Part shown: positions 10,123 to 22,176 of the stretch, piece by piece
Numbering within the stretch: the first letter of the stretch is position 1
Layout of the letters: every line of letters starts with the position of its first letter
Assembly: GCA_024305745.1 (NCBI GenBank)
Contig: JAHRBS010000008.1
Span: 62,001 to 126,000 of the forward strand
DNA from: Polyporus tsugae
Lineage: Eukaryota > Basidiomycota > Agaricomycetes > Polyporales > Polyporaceae
Direction of reading: 5' to 3'
DNA length: 64,000 nucleotides
Program-made: the position numbers and the translations under genes
The notes under the pieces: generated by a model
What the model saw: only the letters and a program-made list of their open reading frames with translations
Databases searched by the model: none
What the model was told of the DNA's origin: nothing

Positions 10123-13100
10123 ATGCTCGGGGCCCTGATTCCTCTCCTGGCATGGCCTATTCTTCGCACATCTGCTGGGAGACCTCCCGTAAACGTTGAG
10201 CTCAGGACGTCATGGCAAGCGACCCCCATACTCCTTGAAAGTCTGTGAGTGTATTTGCCTTGCGACGGGAGGGTATCGGCCTGATGCAACCCTTGTCACA
10301 GAGAATCTGTGGCAATAGAAGAGCCATATTCGTTCTTCCATCTCCTCGATGGCATAACGGACCCCTCGGTCTTCCCGCTCCCGAAAGACAAGTCGTCGCC
10401 CGAGCATGCACACAAGCATGTCTTCGACATTGCGCTCGCTATGGATCACCTCGCCGCACCGGGTGCGTATGTCGCAGCAGAGATGCACGCAGCGCTGCAT
10501 TCTGCGAGCCCAAAGCTCGAGGCGTTCTACCAGTACTACAACGACCACCACGCGGCGAGGAAGAGGGCTTTTGAGAGAAGCGGGCAAGAGTGCGAGTCAT
10601 GGGTGGATTGGTATGGGGAAATAGTGTGCGATGCGAAGACGTTGGCGCGGCTCGTCGAGACGGAGGCACTGGACCCTGCGGAGACCGACAGTAACGCGTA
10701 CGTCCATCCGCATATCTCGCATTCTCCATGGCTTAATCTGGTGATCCAGCGGCACGCCGTCTTCCATCCCTTCGTCCTCAAAACTGCTCCCATTCGACCA
10801 TGTGCTTCCCGATCCAGCACGTCTCCTCGACCTCCCACCGAAGACGGCCGTCCTCTACGCCACGCTCGATTCCCCGAACTTCCGCGATCTGCACTCATAT
10901 CTGTACGCGGCCGCGCGCGCTCGAACCCCTCACCTCACGTACGTCTTCCGTCCGATTCCCCCTACGCCCCTCAACTCGGGAGAACGGACGTATCTTTCCG
11001 GCTACGGCGTCGCGCTAGATATGAAGAAGATGGACTATCTTGCGGTGGACGATCGGTTGCAGTCCGGAGGCAGCCACGAAGAAGACTTGGGCACCGCGGT
11101 GCAGGACGAGGAGGTCGACCCGATTGTTACCCTCCTCCAGCAATACCCGATCGACGAGTCCGTGGACGTCTCACTCCCGCTCGCCGAGGAGGAGCTGCAC
11201 GGTGAGTCCTCTTCCGATAGGCTGGCTTATCCTCATGCTCATGCACCAGCAGAGATCGACTTCCAGGCCGCACAACTCGTGTACGAAGCGGAAGATAAGC
11301 TCGCGACGCTCAAGCACCTCGCACAGAACTTCCCCCGCTACGCTGGTGCCCTTGCCCGGCGCGTTGTCGTGCAGCCGGAACTCCTGGAGGAGATCGCCGC
11401 CAACCAGCCTCGCGCGCGAGGCGGGATCAACATGGCGTGGCTCAATGGTGTCGCGCTCGAGGAGAAGGACATGACGCCGTTCGGGCTGCTCAAGCTCATC
11501 CGACGGGAGCGGAATGTGATGACGTCGCTCATGGCGTTGGGCCTGTCGTCGCAGCAGAGTATCGAGCTACTGACGCACCCGACGATTGCGAAGGCACAGA
11601 GCGAGGGCGGTGCGCTGGACGGGCTGTTTGACGCGAGCGACCGTGCGGAGGGTGGGGGTGTCATTGCGTATTTCAACGACTTTGAGAAGGATAAGCGGTG
11701 AGTGCGCATGAGGCTAGTTCTCTTTTTCCGCGAATATCCTGACGCTTGCTCGCCGTGAAGGTACGACGGCTGGGGCCGAAACCTGAAGATCGTTAGTCGT
11801 CCTTCCTGACCTCGAGGACATATATGCATGTATGCTGACCCGGCCTGTACTTCAGATCCTTCGACAGATGTACCCCGGTCAGTTCCCCACGCTGAAGCTC
11901 AACCTCTTCAACGTTGTCCTCGCGGTCGACCTCTCCCAGCTGAGCAGCGTCGATTTCATCGCGACGACCGTCCAGACCCTCATCAACCGTGGGCTTCCCT
12001 TCCGCTGGGGTGTTGCGCCGATCGTCGAGAGCGAGGATGGTACGTACGTTATATGCGCGGGGCTTGGCCGAGAGGGCTGACGGGATGGGTCCACGTAGGC
12101 GGGCGCATGGCACGCCTCTTCTACTACCTTATCGAGAACTTCGGCGGGGACGAGACGTTGGCCTTCTTCCTTAACGTGGGTTTGCTTGCTGTCTTTCAGC
12201 GCTCTCTGTCCCTCCTCACTGACATTGTTTTCGTGCGCGGTTCACCAGATCGCTCAACGTGACGAGCCCATGGAGACCCTGAAGCCATCCGTGGATTGGC
12301 CTCTCGTTTATTCCGCATTCAAGTCTCTTCTCGCGCGCAAGGAGGAGAATCTCTCTGACGATCTCGAAACCGACCTGGACAAGATCCTCGCAGGCACTGA
12401 GGGCGACTTGGAGAAGCAGCGCGCGTACGCAACAAGGCTGGGCACGTCCCTCGCCTCTGCGCCGGAAGGCCACGCGTTCTTTAACGGGAAGCACTTCGAT
12501 CTCGACGATGTAAGGCCCAACTTTCTCCGCATGCATCCTCCATGATGAGTTTCACTGAGGTGGCGGTCGTGATGTGTACAGGACTTCCTGCGATACCTCC
12601 AGACCGAGAGTGCAGAGCACCTGCAGCATGTCCAGCTTAAGGTGTACAAGGGAGAGCTGACCGACGAAGAGCACGCGGACAGCATGGCGACGTACTTCTA
12701 CGACCTTCCGACGACCGCAAAGCGCCGGAACATGTACATCCACCGGTCCGCCAAGGCAGGCGACCTGCGGATCTTCAGCCTCCCGGATTTGATTGAAGCA
12801 AATGGTCTGAAGAGCACGCCCGGCACGTTCGTCTACCCCGGTGAGCATCAGATTGGTCTATGCACGTTGTGAGGAATACCGATGTTGTCTGTCACGGCAG
12901 CCGACTCCCAGCAGGTTCCTCTTACGACATACGTCGTCGCTGACCTCGACAACCAGGAGGGCGCGCAGTTCATCAAGGAGGCATTGAGGTCCATGGTAAC
13001 GCTATGTCTTGGACCTCCTTTTTGTGATCCTGATGCTTAGCTCTCTCTCCACCGCAGACGCCAGACTCGCTCAGCCGTCTCTCGTTCATCCACAATCCTG

Positions 13101-16100
13101 CTACGTCCTCTCCGCGCGGCAAGTCCGACCAACTCGCAAGCCCGTCTCGGTCCGTTGCGCAGCTTGTCACGTCGGATCTCCTCTCGAAGGTCACACCCGA
13201 ACGTCTCCTCAACGTGCTCCGGCTTGGCGACCCGGAGGTATTGTCCGACGACGGAAAGCAGGTGCCGTACTCACTCGACGAGTTAACGGGGGCGAAAGTG
13301 TTGACTAGCGCTGAGTACGAGCAATACTTGAACGCGTGTCGGCTTGTGGTCCGGCAGTTGGAGTTGAAGCCCGGCGAGCAGGCTGTCATTGTCAATGGAC
13401 GAGTGAGTCTATACGTCCTACACCGTCCCACTTCCCTTCCTTGACAAGGCATGTGCGGTAGGTTGTTGGGCCGATCAAGCCCGGCGAGTTCGTTGCCGGA
13501 GACTTCGAGACCCTCGCGGCGTACGAGAACCACAAGCGCGTGAAGCCCGTCGTTGATGCTCTGCTCGATGTGTCTGAACCTCACGCAGATGCGACCAGGT
13601 GAGTATGCATTACGTATCCAGAGACGGGGTTATGACTGATTTTAAGTTGCAGGGAGGATTTCGCTGAGCTCGTGTCGGTAGCATCTTCGATCGTCTCGTC
13701 TATCCAGCAGCCTGACCCGAGCGAGGCTGGTCTGTTCAACGCGCCGCAGCGGCCACGTCTGCGGAACTACCAGAGGCTCGGCAGCACCTACACGTATGTC
13801 CCCATTATGACCCGTGGATTTTCCTTCACGACGCTGACCCGCAAAACAGCTCCTTCTCGATTGGAGACAATTCCACTGCGATATACCACTTCGGTGTCCT
13901 TGTTGATCCACTCAGTGAGGCGGCTCAGAAGTGGACCAGCTTGTTTGAGGTGAGAGGTTCACTTGAGGTGGTCCGCATGCGCTGACACATCTTTCAGTGG
14001 TTGCAAGAAATGCCGGGAGTGTACATTGAATTCCATGTCAACCCAACGAGGCTTGAAGAGGTATGTCCTTACTCATCCATCCAACCTTCTTTTTTCGGCT
14101 CACCGTGTTTCCTAGCTTCCGTTGAAGCGTTTCTACCGATACAACGTCTCACCACGGCTGACCTTTGACGAGAATGGGTAGGCACAGCGTTTCTTCTCAT
14201 TCCACGGGCTCCCGCTCAATGTTATCAGGAACGAGGTACACGCGACTACGCAGTTCACACAGCTCCCCGTTGAGCCTATTTACACCCTCGCCATGGACAC
14301 TTCCCAGTCCTGGCTGATTCGTCCCAAGGTGGCGCTCTACGACCTCGACAACATCCAGCTCAGCAAGCTCTCCGCGAAGGACCGAGTCTCAGGCCTGAAG
14401 GCCGTCTTCGACCTCGACTACCTCGTCGTCGAGGGACACGCCCGCGAGAGCGCGACCAATGGCCCGCCGCGCGGTCTGCAGATGCAGCTCGTCACCAGCG
14501 ATTCCACACCTATAGCGGACACGCTCGTCATGGCGAACCTCGGCTACCTGCAGTTCAAGACGAAGCCGGGCGTGTACAAGCTCGAGATCCGCCCGGGCCG
14601 AGGACAGGAGATTTTCCAGATGGAGAGCGTCGGAAACGAGGGATGGAATAGCCCGACCGTCGGCGAGGCTGGCAATGAGGTTACCGTCACCAGCTTCGAG
14701 GGTGTGACGCTGTACCCGCGTCTGGCGAGGCTTCCCGGGAAGGAGGCGGAGGATGTGCTGCAGGTGGCGAGCACCGGCACTGAGGAGGCGGGCGTCGTCG
14801 AGAACCTGATGGCGAAGTGCGTTTTCGGCGGTTCGTTCCCAACCCGGCAAGTATGCTAACGGTTTGTAGGGTCACTTCTCTATTTGGGTCTAAGCACAAG
14901 GAGGAGACTGCGGTCGTGCCGATCGACGACGGGCAGGCTGAGATCAATATTTTCACGGTTGCGTCGGGTCACTTGTACGAGGTACGCGGACCTTCCGATA
15001 ATGTGCTGACTGTGCATGCTAACCGCATCGTGTGCAGCGATTCGCATCCATCATGATCCACAGTGTCCTCCGCCACACGAAGAGCAGCGTCAAGTTCTGG
15101 TTCATCGAGAACTTCCTGTCGCCCGACTTCTTGGTATGCTTTCAATTGGCCTGCCCTCTTGGTATAGGTAGATTGCTGACAATTCTCATAGGAATTCATC
15201 CCCCACTTCGCCGCCGAGTACGGGTTCCAGTACGAGCTGATCACGTACAAGTGGCCGTCGTGGCTCCGCGCACAGACGGAGAAGCAGCGCATCATCTGGG
15301 CATACAAGATCTTGTTCCTCGACGTCCTGTTCCCCATGGACCTCAAGAAGGTCATCTTCGTCGACGCGGATCAGATCGTTCGGACGGATTTGAAGGAGCT
15401 CGTGCACTTGGACCTCCATGGAGCACCGTACGGATACACCCCTATGGGTGACGACAACTCTGATACTGAGGGCTTCCGGTTCTGGAAGACGGGCTACTGG
15501 AAGGACTTCTTGCGTGGCCTGCCATATCATATCAGGTGAGTCTCAGTCAAGTCGAGTAACGTGCAGTGGTTGACCTGAGGTAGTGCCCTATATGTCGTCG
15601 ATCTTGTGCGATTCCGTGAAGTATGTGGTGCTCTCCTTTTCCCATCCAACGGACTTGACTGACCATGTTCGAATAACTCGTAGATCGCTGCGGGAGTGCG
15701 TCTTCGCCTAGGTTAACTGGAGTATGAAACTGACCTCATCTGTCTGTAGGATATGTTGCGCGGACACTATCAACAGCTGTCCGCGGACCCTAACTCGCTC
15801 GCCAACCTCGATCAAGGTGCGTTGAGCGTATGGGACTGAAGAACGTTTAACCTCACCTTACTTGCAGACCTTCCGAACAACCTCCAACGTGAGGTCCCGA
15901 TTGTGAGTGGCCCTATGATATCCCGAAGATATTTTATTGCTAACGAAGCTGTGCAGTTCTCTCTGCCAGAAGATTGGCTATGGGTAAGCATTCTTCGCCG
16001 TTTGAGCGAGCTATATAGACTGAATTACACGCGTTTGCGAAGTGCGAGACCTGGTGTAAGTCAAGGCACTATTCGACTTGGTGGCTTTCGCTGATCGATC

Positions 16101-16384
16101 GTATGCCTTGTAGGTAGCAAAGACCGTCTCCATCGTGCGAAGACCATCGATCTTTGCCAGAATCCCCTCACAGTACGAAATTGTTCACTCACCTTCGGCG
16201 GAGTCGCTACTAACTCATTCACTTGCAGAAAGAGCCAAAGCTCGACAGGGCAAGGCAGATACCGGAATGGGAGGTATACGACGGAGAAATTGCGGCCTTC
16301 GCGCGTAGACTGCAGTCCGGCGAGACCGGGCGCGAAGAGGACGAGAGCGTTGCGACGCCGCCCATTAAGCACGTCGAACTCTAG
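10123..16384 (+). CDS. UGGT: UDP-glucose:glycoprotein glucosyltransferase (GT24)
   Basis: This ER-lumenal enzyme adds glucose to N-glycans of misfolded glycoproteins so that they rebind calnexin. I trace 28 exons with in-frame junctions: 10123-10244, 10302-10697, 10750-11201, 11253-11697, 11761-11791, 11856-12039, 12099-12175, 12249-12509, 12582-12840, 12901-12995, 13058-13402, 13462-13598, 13653-13793, 13850-13949, 13998-14060, 14116-14177, 14229-14816, 14870-14981, 15038-15133, 15192-15535, 15584-15620, 15684-15695, 15750-15816, 15868-15902, 15957-15983, 16043-16055, 16114-16172, 16229-16384. The product is 1571 residues, normal for the family. A hydrophobic signal peptide follows the start ([14 protein letters not shown]). 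Redox-fold sensor regions follow; [12 protein letters not shown] and YPGQ are family signatures. The C-terminal catalytic domain has the metal-binding DAD at 1380-1382 and family blocks such as [11 protein letters not shown] and [14 protein letters not shown]. The last four residues are HVEL, a weak HDEL-like retrieval signal. Confidence 0.96.
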
Positions 16385-16876
16385 AACTGTTGCGGGGCGA
16401 TATTTAGAAGGGGCCGTAGATGTCAGGATAATTTATAAGCTACTGCTTTCGGACCCTAGACGTCTACGTTGGTTTTCCTTGGGAGGGCGGCCAGTGGCCC
16501 CGTGTAATGCTTTCGCTTGTTACACGGGTCAAGAAAGACGAGTCTGGAGTTCCGGACACAATCTTAAGCTGGAGGGCCCGAACGCATGACGTTGTACCGT
16601 ACAGACCCCAATCTTGCAACGACGTTACGGATGCGTTTCGGTCATATGCAGCTTCGATGGACACCCCGCTCTATCATGGTATAAACAATCGTCTCTCATG
16701 CCAGGGGAACACATACACGCCTTCTGAAGGGGCAGACGAATGATGAAGGTATTATGTCCGCAACAGAAGGGAAGGCTTTAATTGAAGTCGCTAGCTGTCA
16801 AGTTAGGCGGGCATTTTTCTGCAACTGGTCTGTACAAGCACACAGTACACAATATACACTTTGACACTCCAGCTGA
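16385..16876. other. Convergent 3' region between the glucosyltransferase and F-box genes
   Basis: The two genes end tail to tail about 490 bp apart. No gene, RNA or repeat recognised; it must hold both polyadenylation regions. Confidence 0.55.
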
Positions 16877-18566
16877 TCAATCGTCACTGGCACTAAAGGT
16901 GGCCTTGGCGCGCTCGTACGCGGCCTTGGTCACTTCGTGGTACACGAGCTCCCCGTCCGTGCATAACATCGCACCGTCGCCCACCCCGAAAACGGTGATC
17001 CTCTGACTACCGCCGCAGCGGTGTGGCCTGTCGATCCGGATGGCGGCGTCGTTGACGGAAGGGATCGAGCTCATGAGACGCTTCGCGTATTCATGTGCGT
17101 CGAGGTCGTCCAGAGTGCGTTCCGCCACATTGAGGGAGGCACGGTCCACAGAACATGTGCAGGCGTGCGCCGACCCCGTCGCGCCATCCGACTGGGAGGC
17201 CGCGGCCGGAGGGGTATCCGTGTCGACGATCTCATGCTGATGGGCCGCATGCTCCGCGGCGGCAGCCGAAGTCCCGCCGCTGGAGGCCTCAGAGAGGCCG
17301 ACGTCGTGCACGCCGAGCTGCAAGTGGCACAGGTTCAGGCCGGACATCGCGCTTGCAATGTCGTTCTGTCGACGGCGCACAGTCAGCATTGCGCACATAA
17401 CCTCGAATGTGCGCCGAGAGAACGGTACATACCAAAGCACGACCCACGTCCAAGGCACGGTCCTCCGCCATCAGGTCGACGAGCACGATCAAGTGTTTCA
17501 AGCCCGACGCACCATGGGAGCGTAGGGCGTCGAGGAAGTCGGCGCCAAGGACGTCGGTCAGTGGCTGGCCGCGGAAGGAGATCGTGAGGCGCATCGGGCG
17601 TGCGTACTCTAGCGCTTCGGTGAGCGCATTGGGGGGACGCGCAGCGGGGGCGTCTTCGAGGGACAGTCGAGGAATGCGGCAGGTGAGACCGAGCATCCAG
17701 AGATCGACGACGCGCCCGGTGAAGTCCTGGAGGTGCTTCCACTGCAAGGACTCGGGGTCCTCGGGCGGACCCTGCAGCTGCAAGTTCATGACCCGCTGGA
17801 TGTCGGTCATGTCCGACGCCCCGCTTGCTACGGCCATCCTGTTCTCCACGGAAAGGTGGGCGAGGTTGGGGAACGCCCTGATGAAGGGGACCGGGTCGGG
17901 ATATATGGTGTCGTTCAGGGAGAGAGTGCGGAGGTTCGGATAGTCGATCTTGGGGGGGAAGAAAGTGAGTTCCGGGTTCGTGTTGCACAAGAAGCCGCAT
18001 GATAACTGCTGGAGCGTAGCGGCCGATCTCTTCAGCATAACGACCGGGTGGGAGGGGGTGGAGAGGGACAGAGTGAGCCCTGTCATCGGGTGAAAGTAGA
18101 TCTTTACGAAGACGAGCTTGGACCGAAGGGTCCTGATCATCTCGCAACACTGCTTTCCGGCCTCAAGGACCAACAGCGACTTGACGGAGCGCAGTGAGGC
18201 GAATGGTCGGAGGAGGTGGGGGTAAGACTCGAACATCTGTTCTCCGGCTAGACCGAGTCGTTCCAGACCGGTCATGCGAGGAACGACCTTGGCTAAAATC
18301 TTGGCAACTGACTCTGGCACGGTGTCCATGACGATGTGGAGTGTGCGCACGTAGGAGCACCGCGAGAGATTCTCTGCCTGTACGAAGCGCAGGAGCGCGA
18401 GAGCCTCTTTCTCCGATCCATTCAGATCAACTGGGTCCTGAAGGACGATCTTGGCTCCTTCGTGGTAGAGGAGGCGGCAGGTTGCCATGATCGATGTCGC
18501 AGCTTTCGGGGGAGAGATGGACAAGATCGATAGCAGGATGTCGTTGTTCAGACCGGTCAGAGACAT
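16877..18566 (-). CDS. F-box protein with leucine-rich C-terminal region (family A, intact copy)
   Basis: Two exons, 17433-18566 and 16877-17365, joined by a 67-nt intron (GTATGT...GACAG), give 540 residues. The N-terminus (LNNDILLSILSISPPKAA, residues 7-24) matches the core of an F-box, which binds Skp1 in SCF ubiquitin ligases. The remainder is a leucine-patterned repeat region with LRTLSLND- and LKHLIVLVDL-like strands, as expected for substrate recognition. The second exon ends in an Ala/Glu/His-rich linker and a short ordered tail. The gene shares an 828-bp upstream region with a divergent F-box gene and is the intact inverted copy of the pseudogene at 6740-9650. F-box function is family knowledge; the substrate is unknown. 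Confidence 0.85.
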
Positions 18567-19393
18567 ATCTACGGATAGCTCAAGCGAGTGGACCTGTTTA
18601 TGCCTAGAAACAGACCAGATGACGCTTACTCTCGTTCCTTGCGAAGATGAGTGAATGGACGGTGGTGGTGTGGGGGGCCCGGGGGGTAGTGGTAGTGGTA
18701 GTGGTAGTGGTCTGGCACGACGAAAGTCTTTACGTCAAAGCAGAGGAGGAAGAGACGTCCCATGGCCCATGGTTCTTGATTCGCACGCGAACCGAGAAGG
18801 GCATCTTTGCGATACCAGGGTTTGCGGGTGTGCTGGGATATGCTAGATTGAGAATTCTCAGGCGAGTGAATACCCATAAACAATACGCGACTCACTATTC
18901 AGTGGAACTACGTCGAAAATGGTGACACAATGCAGCCTGAGCACCGGCGAGCCTAGAAGAGTGTAGGGAAGTGACTCAGTGGGTCGCGCCGGATAATGCG
19001 ATGCAGGGTCTCTTGAGCATGTTCGGGTGGTGGAAATCGGAGGGCTGGGAGGATTGAGGAGCGACTACGGTACTCCCATAGGTGTATACAGTACCGGCGT
19101 ATTCAACGATGGTGGTCGAACGAACTGAATGGTACCCGTCACGGTCGCCCCTCGAGCCTCTCAGGCTGGCTCAGGCCAGGCGGTTGATAAGATTAGATCT
19201 AAGATCATCAACAAGTTGACGCCTCAGGCTCAGTGATTGTTCTGCGGCCACGGTCAAGTAAGTATCGATCGGCTCCTACATACTCATTTCATCGCAGTAG
19301 GTAAGTGCAACATCCAAACCATCCTCGTCACCACCCGAGGGAACATCTCTTGCTTTATCAAGGGTGCTATACAGTTCTCAACGAAGTGCTACC
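18567..19393. promoter_or_regulatory. Shared upstream region of two divergent F-box genes
   Basis: The two F-box genes start back to back about 830 bp apart. A (GGTAGT)n microsatellite lies at 18685-18710, close to the minus-strand gene. The minus-strand half is still alignable with the promoter of the pseudogene copy near 6740-6900. No specific operator recognised. Confidence 0.5.
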
Positions 19394-21395
19394 ATGATCA
19401 CCGAATGTTCCGATATGGGGACTGGGGCGTTGAAGACAGTCACCAGGAGGCTGTATGACATTGTTGACGCTATTCCAGATACAGGAAGTCTCAGTAGCGA
19501 GTAAGTCACCTACTTCAAACTAGCATTCATTATAATAACTATTTTGTGGCCCGCCACAGTCACCTTGATCCCGTGAGATAACATCGTCGTCTTCGGCGTG
19601 CACAACCAACTGACCAAAAAAAACCCGTCAGCTTCAATCCCTCGAATCTCTTTTCGTTCACGGCCTCGCAGTTGTCCGCCACCTCGTGAACGCAACGCGT
19701 CCTGTCAACCGCCTCCCTCCAGAGATCTTAGCAGAGATCTTCTCACTTGCCACTGAATACGGGACCCTAGACAGGCTGCACCCATTAACATGGCAGCTCG
19801 ATCTCACACAGATACGACGCATGCACGCCCTCCCAACTGTCTGCCGTTACTGGCACGACGTTGCTCTCGGAACCCGTTCGCTATGGCCAATCATCTGGTC
19901 CACTACCACCACTTTCAAGTATCGCGGTCGGCTCATGCAGGAGCCACCCGTTTTCATGCACAGCCCATACCCAGTCGCTGCCGATTACTCCGGTCCACTC
20001 AGCCTTTACTTCTCGGAATCCTACCCCCTGAAGGCGAAGGAGCTCTTGGAAAAGTACGCCATTCGGACTCGGGAGCTCTACCTTATCATGGGACAATTGA
20101 CTGGCAATACAGAAGACGTATCCACACTTCTCGACACGCTGGAAACCGTCCCTGGGGATGCGCTCGAGCATTTCGCAATGAAGATGGTCTTCCTAGACGT
20201 CTTTCCCCGAAAGCTTTCGTTATTCTCCGCCGGCGGCACCAAGCTCCGATCGCTCGCCATCGATAGAGTGAACTTCTGCCCTACCAACACATTTCCCGCC
20301 CTCACCCACCTCGTCGTATCCTACGCGGCCTGGACACCGGGCACCTTCCTGGATCTCCTTTCGCGTTGTCCGCGCTTGGAGCATGTCCAATTGGGTTGGC
20401 TTCCCGCCTTGCCCGTGGGACCGAGTGTTGACACAGACAGAGATCCACTACCTCCCGGGCAACGAACCGTTAAACTTCCACACGCGGTCCGCTTCGCGCT
20501 CACTATTTCTGCCTCCGAAGACATGCTCGCCTCGGCCATCGAAACCATGCTATCCGGCGTTGCCCTTCCCCCATCGTGTCATGTCTACCTTGCCCCACAC
20601 GTCCAAGGCAGATCCTTGACCGCGCAGATCGGGGCGCGATCCATGCGTTCGGCCCTCCGGCACTGGCCCGTCCCCAATACAGCAGACGCAGACGCCGCAA
20701 ACGATGTCCTGCGGGTCCGCCTGGACTTCGACATCGACGCCGAGCTCCAGATAGCCCATCCGCACGGCGGCTCAGGCTCACTTACGCTCAGGTCCCGGCA
20801 GGCCCGCGCGTCCGCCATCGTCCAGGAGATGATCCGCGCGGCATCCGCAGACCCGACCGCGGTCTCTCCTCCCTTCACGCCCGGTACGAAGGAGCTATGG
20901 ATCCGAGCGCAGCTCAGGCGGGGCGCCACCGACCTCGAGTGCGCGGCCACGCTGCTCGCGGGGCTCCCGCGCCTCGAACGCCTCGTCGTCGCCGGGAACC
21001 CGGCGGCGATCCTGCAGGCTCTCGCCCCGTGCGCGGACCGCGAGCCCGCTGTGCTCTGTTGTAAGCTTGACACGCTCAGCGTGTTCGTGTACTCTCGCAG
21101 GGACGTCGAGGTCGTGCGGGCGATGCTCGCGTCTCGCGCGCAGGCGGGCCACGCGATCCGCTGCGTCGTCATCCCGGGGCCCTTGCCGGACGCGAAGGAC
21201 CCGGTGACGGACGGGGACGCGCAGACGTTGCGGGTGCTCGTGGAAGAGCTCGTCGTGGTGGACACGATGGGCTGGGGGCGCGTGGAGGTGGACTGGTGGA
21301 CGGGCCGGTTGCGGGAGGCTTGTCGGACGAACGCGGCGCTGGCGAGGAGCTTGCACTGCGATTGGCCGACGTGGGAGTACTTGGGGTGGAAGTGA
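19394..21395 (+). CDS. F-box protein, agaricomycete LPPEIL type
   Basis: Three exons, 19394-19500, 19560-19572 (13 nt) and 19632-21395, with 59-nt introns, encode 627 residues. The long open frame has no ATG near its 5' end; the two upstream exons supply a start (ACCATGA context) and a helical lead-in that keeps frame, which is why I chose this model. The F-box core NRLPPEILAEIFSLA begins at residue 66 and is followed by VCRYWHDVALGTRSLW, the standard F-box second half in these fungi. The rest shows leucine-rich strand and helix pattern without other domains. Likely a substrate adaptor of an SCF ubiquitin ligase; target unknown. Confidence 0.88.
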
Positions 21396-22176
21396 GCGAT
21401 GCGGCGGTGAGTGGATCTAATGTACTTGGGTGAGAGATTCGGCTCTTCACAAATTGCGCGGATGTTTGAGATGATACAGTGATCGATGTCGGACCGCTGC
21501 GCCTGTGAATGACTACTAGTTACCCTCGAACGCATTTTCATGGAAACATGTGGCTTTGTAGCCTTGTAATTGTGATGCCCTGGCTGTGAAGATGCATTTG
21601 AGCAACTTCAGACTGCCAAAACCGTTAGTATATGGATGGACAGTAACATCGGGGGGGGGGCGGTTTGAGTTAAGTTGTGAGACTTTTGTTGTCGGTCTCC
21701 AATCCGCTGCAGAGAAAAACTGGGAGGAAACGAACACTTTCCAAAGGCATTTAAGCGGGTCCCGCGGCCGTGCGCAGGTGCTCCTCATGATGATTGATGC
21801 ATTGTCGTAACTTGCAAGTAAAAGACTTGCCAAACGTTAAAAGTTCATACGACAGGTTATTGTCCCTAGCCGGATTCGAGCCGGCGTCTTCACGGAATTG
21901 TGCGACCACAACGTGATGATCTAACCACTAATCGATAGGGACTTGGCAAAGGACGAATCTAAAAATAAGTTGTAAGCAAACTTATTTTCCAGCCAGAGGA
22001 ACACGGTCAGGTGATAGGACACGCTACGCGAAGTCGAACCAGGGAGGTGTGCTTATGTAATGGGGCGGACACGCTGAAGGCACGGTGTGCGGCTGAGTCT
22101 GCTTGTGTTTCTCGTCTGTCCTCGACAACTTTCTCCCTCGACACTCCGCACGACATCGACGGTGTTAGGCCTCACG
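21396..22176. other. Intergenic with a G10 run and a tRNA gene
   Basis: Apart from tRNA-His (21862-21942, minus) there is a run of ten G at 21651-21660. The last 230 bp form the upstream region of the Polo kinase gene. Confidence 0.6.
21862..21942 (-). tRNA. tRNA-His (GTG) with a 10-nt intron
   Basis: Read on the minus strand, the 7-bp acceptor stem GTCCCTA/TAGGGAC pairs perfectly. The T arm is GCCGG-CTCGAAT-CCGGC, the D arm GAT...ATC, and the anticodon stem TCACG/CGTGA. The anticodon loop becomes TTGTGGC, as in other eukaryotic tRNA-His, if ten bases (TCGCACAATT) right after position 37 are removed; this is the standard position of eukaryotic tRNA introns. Mature length would be 71 nt before CCA and the extra 5' G are added. 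Confidence 0.92.
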
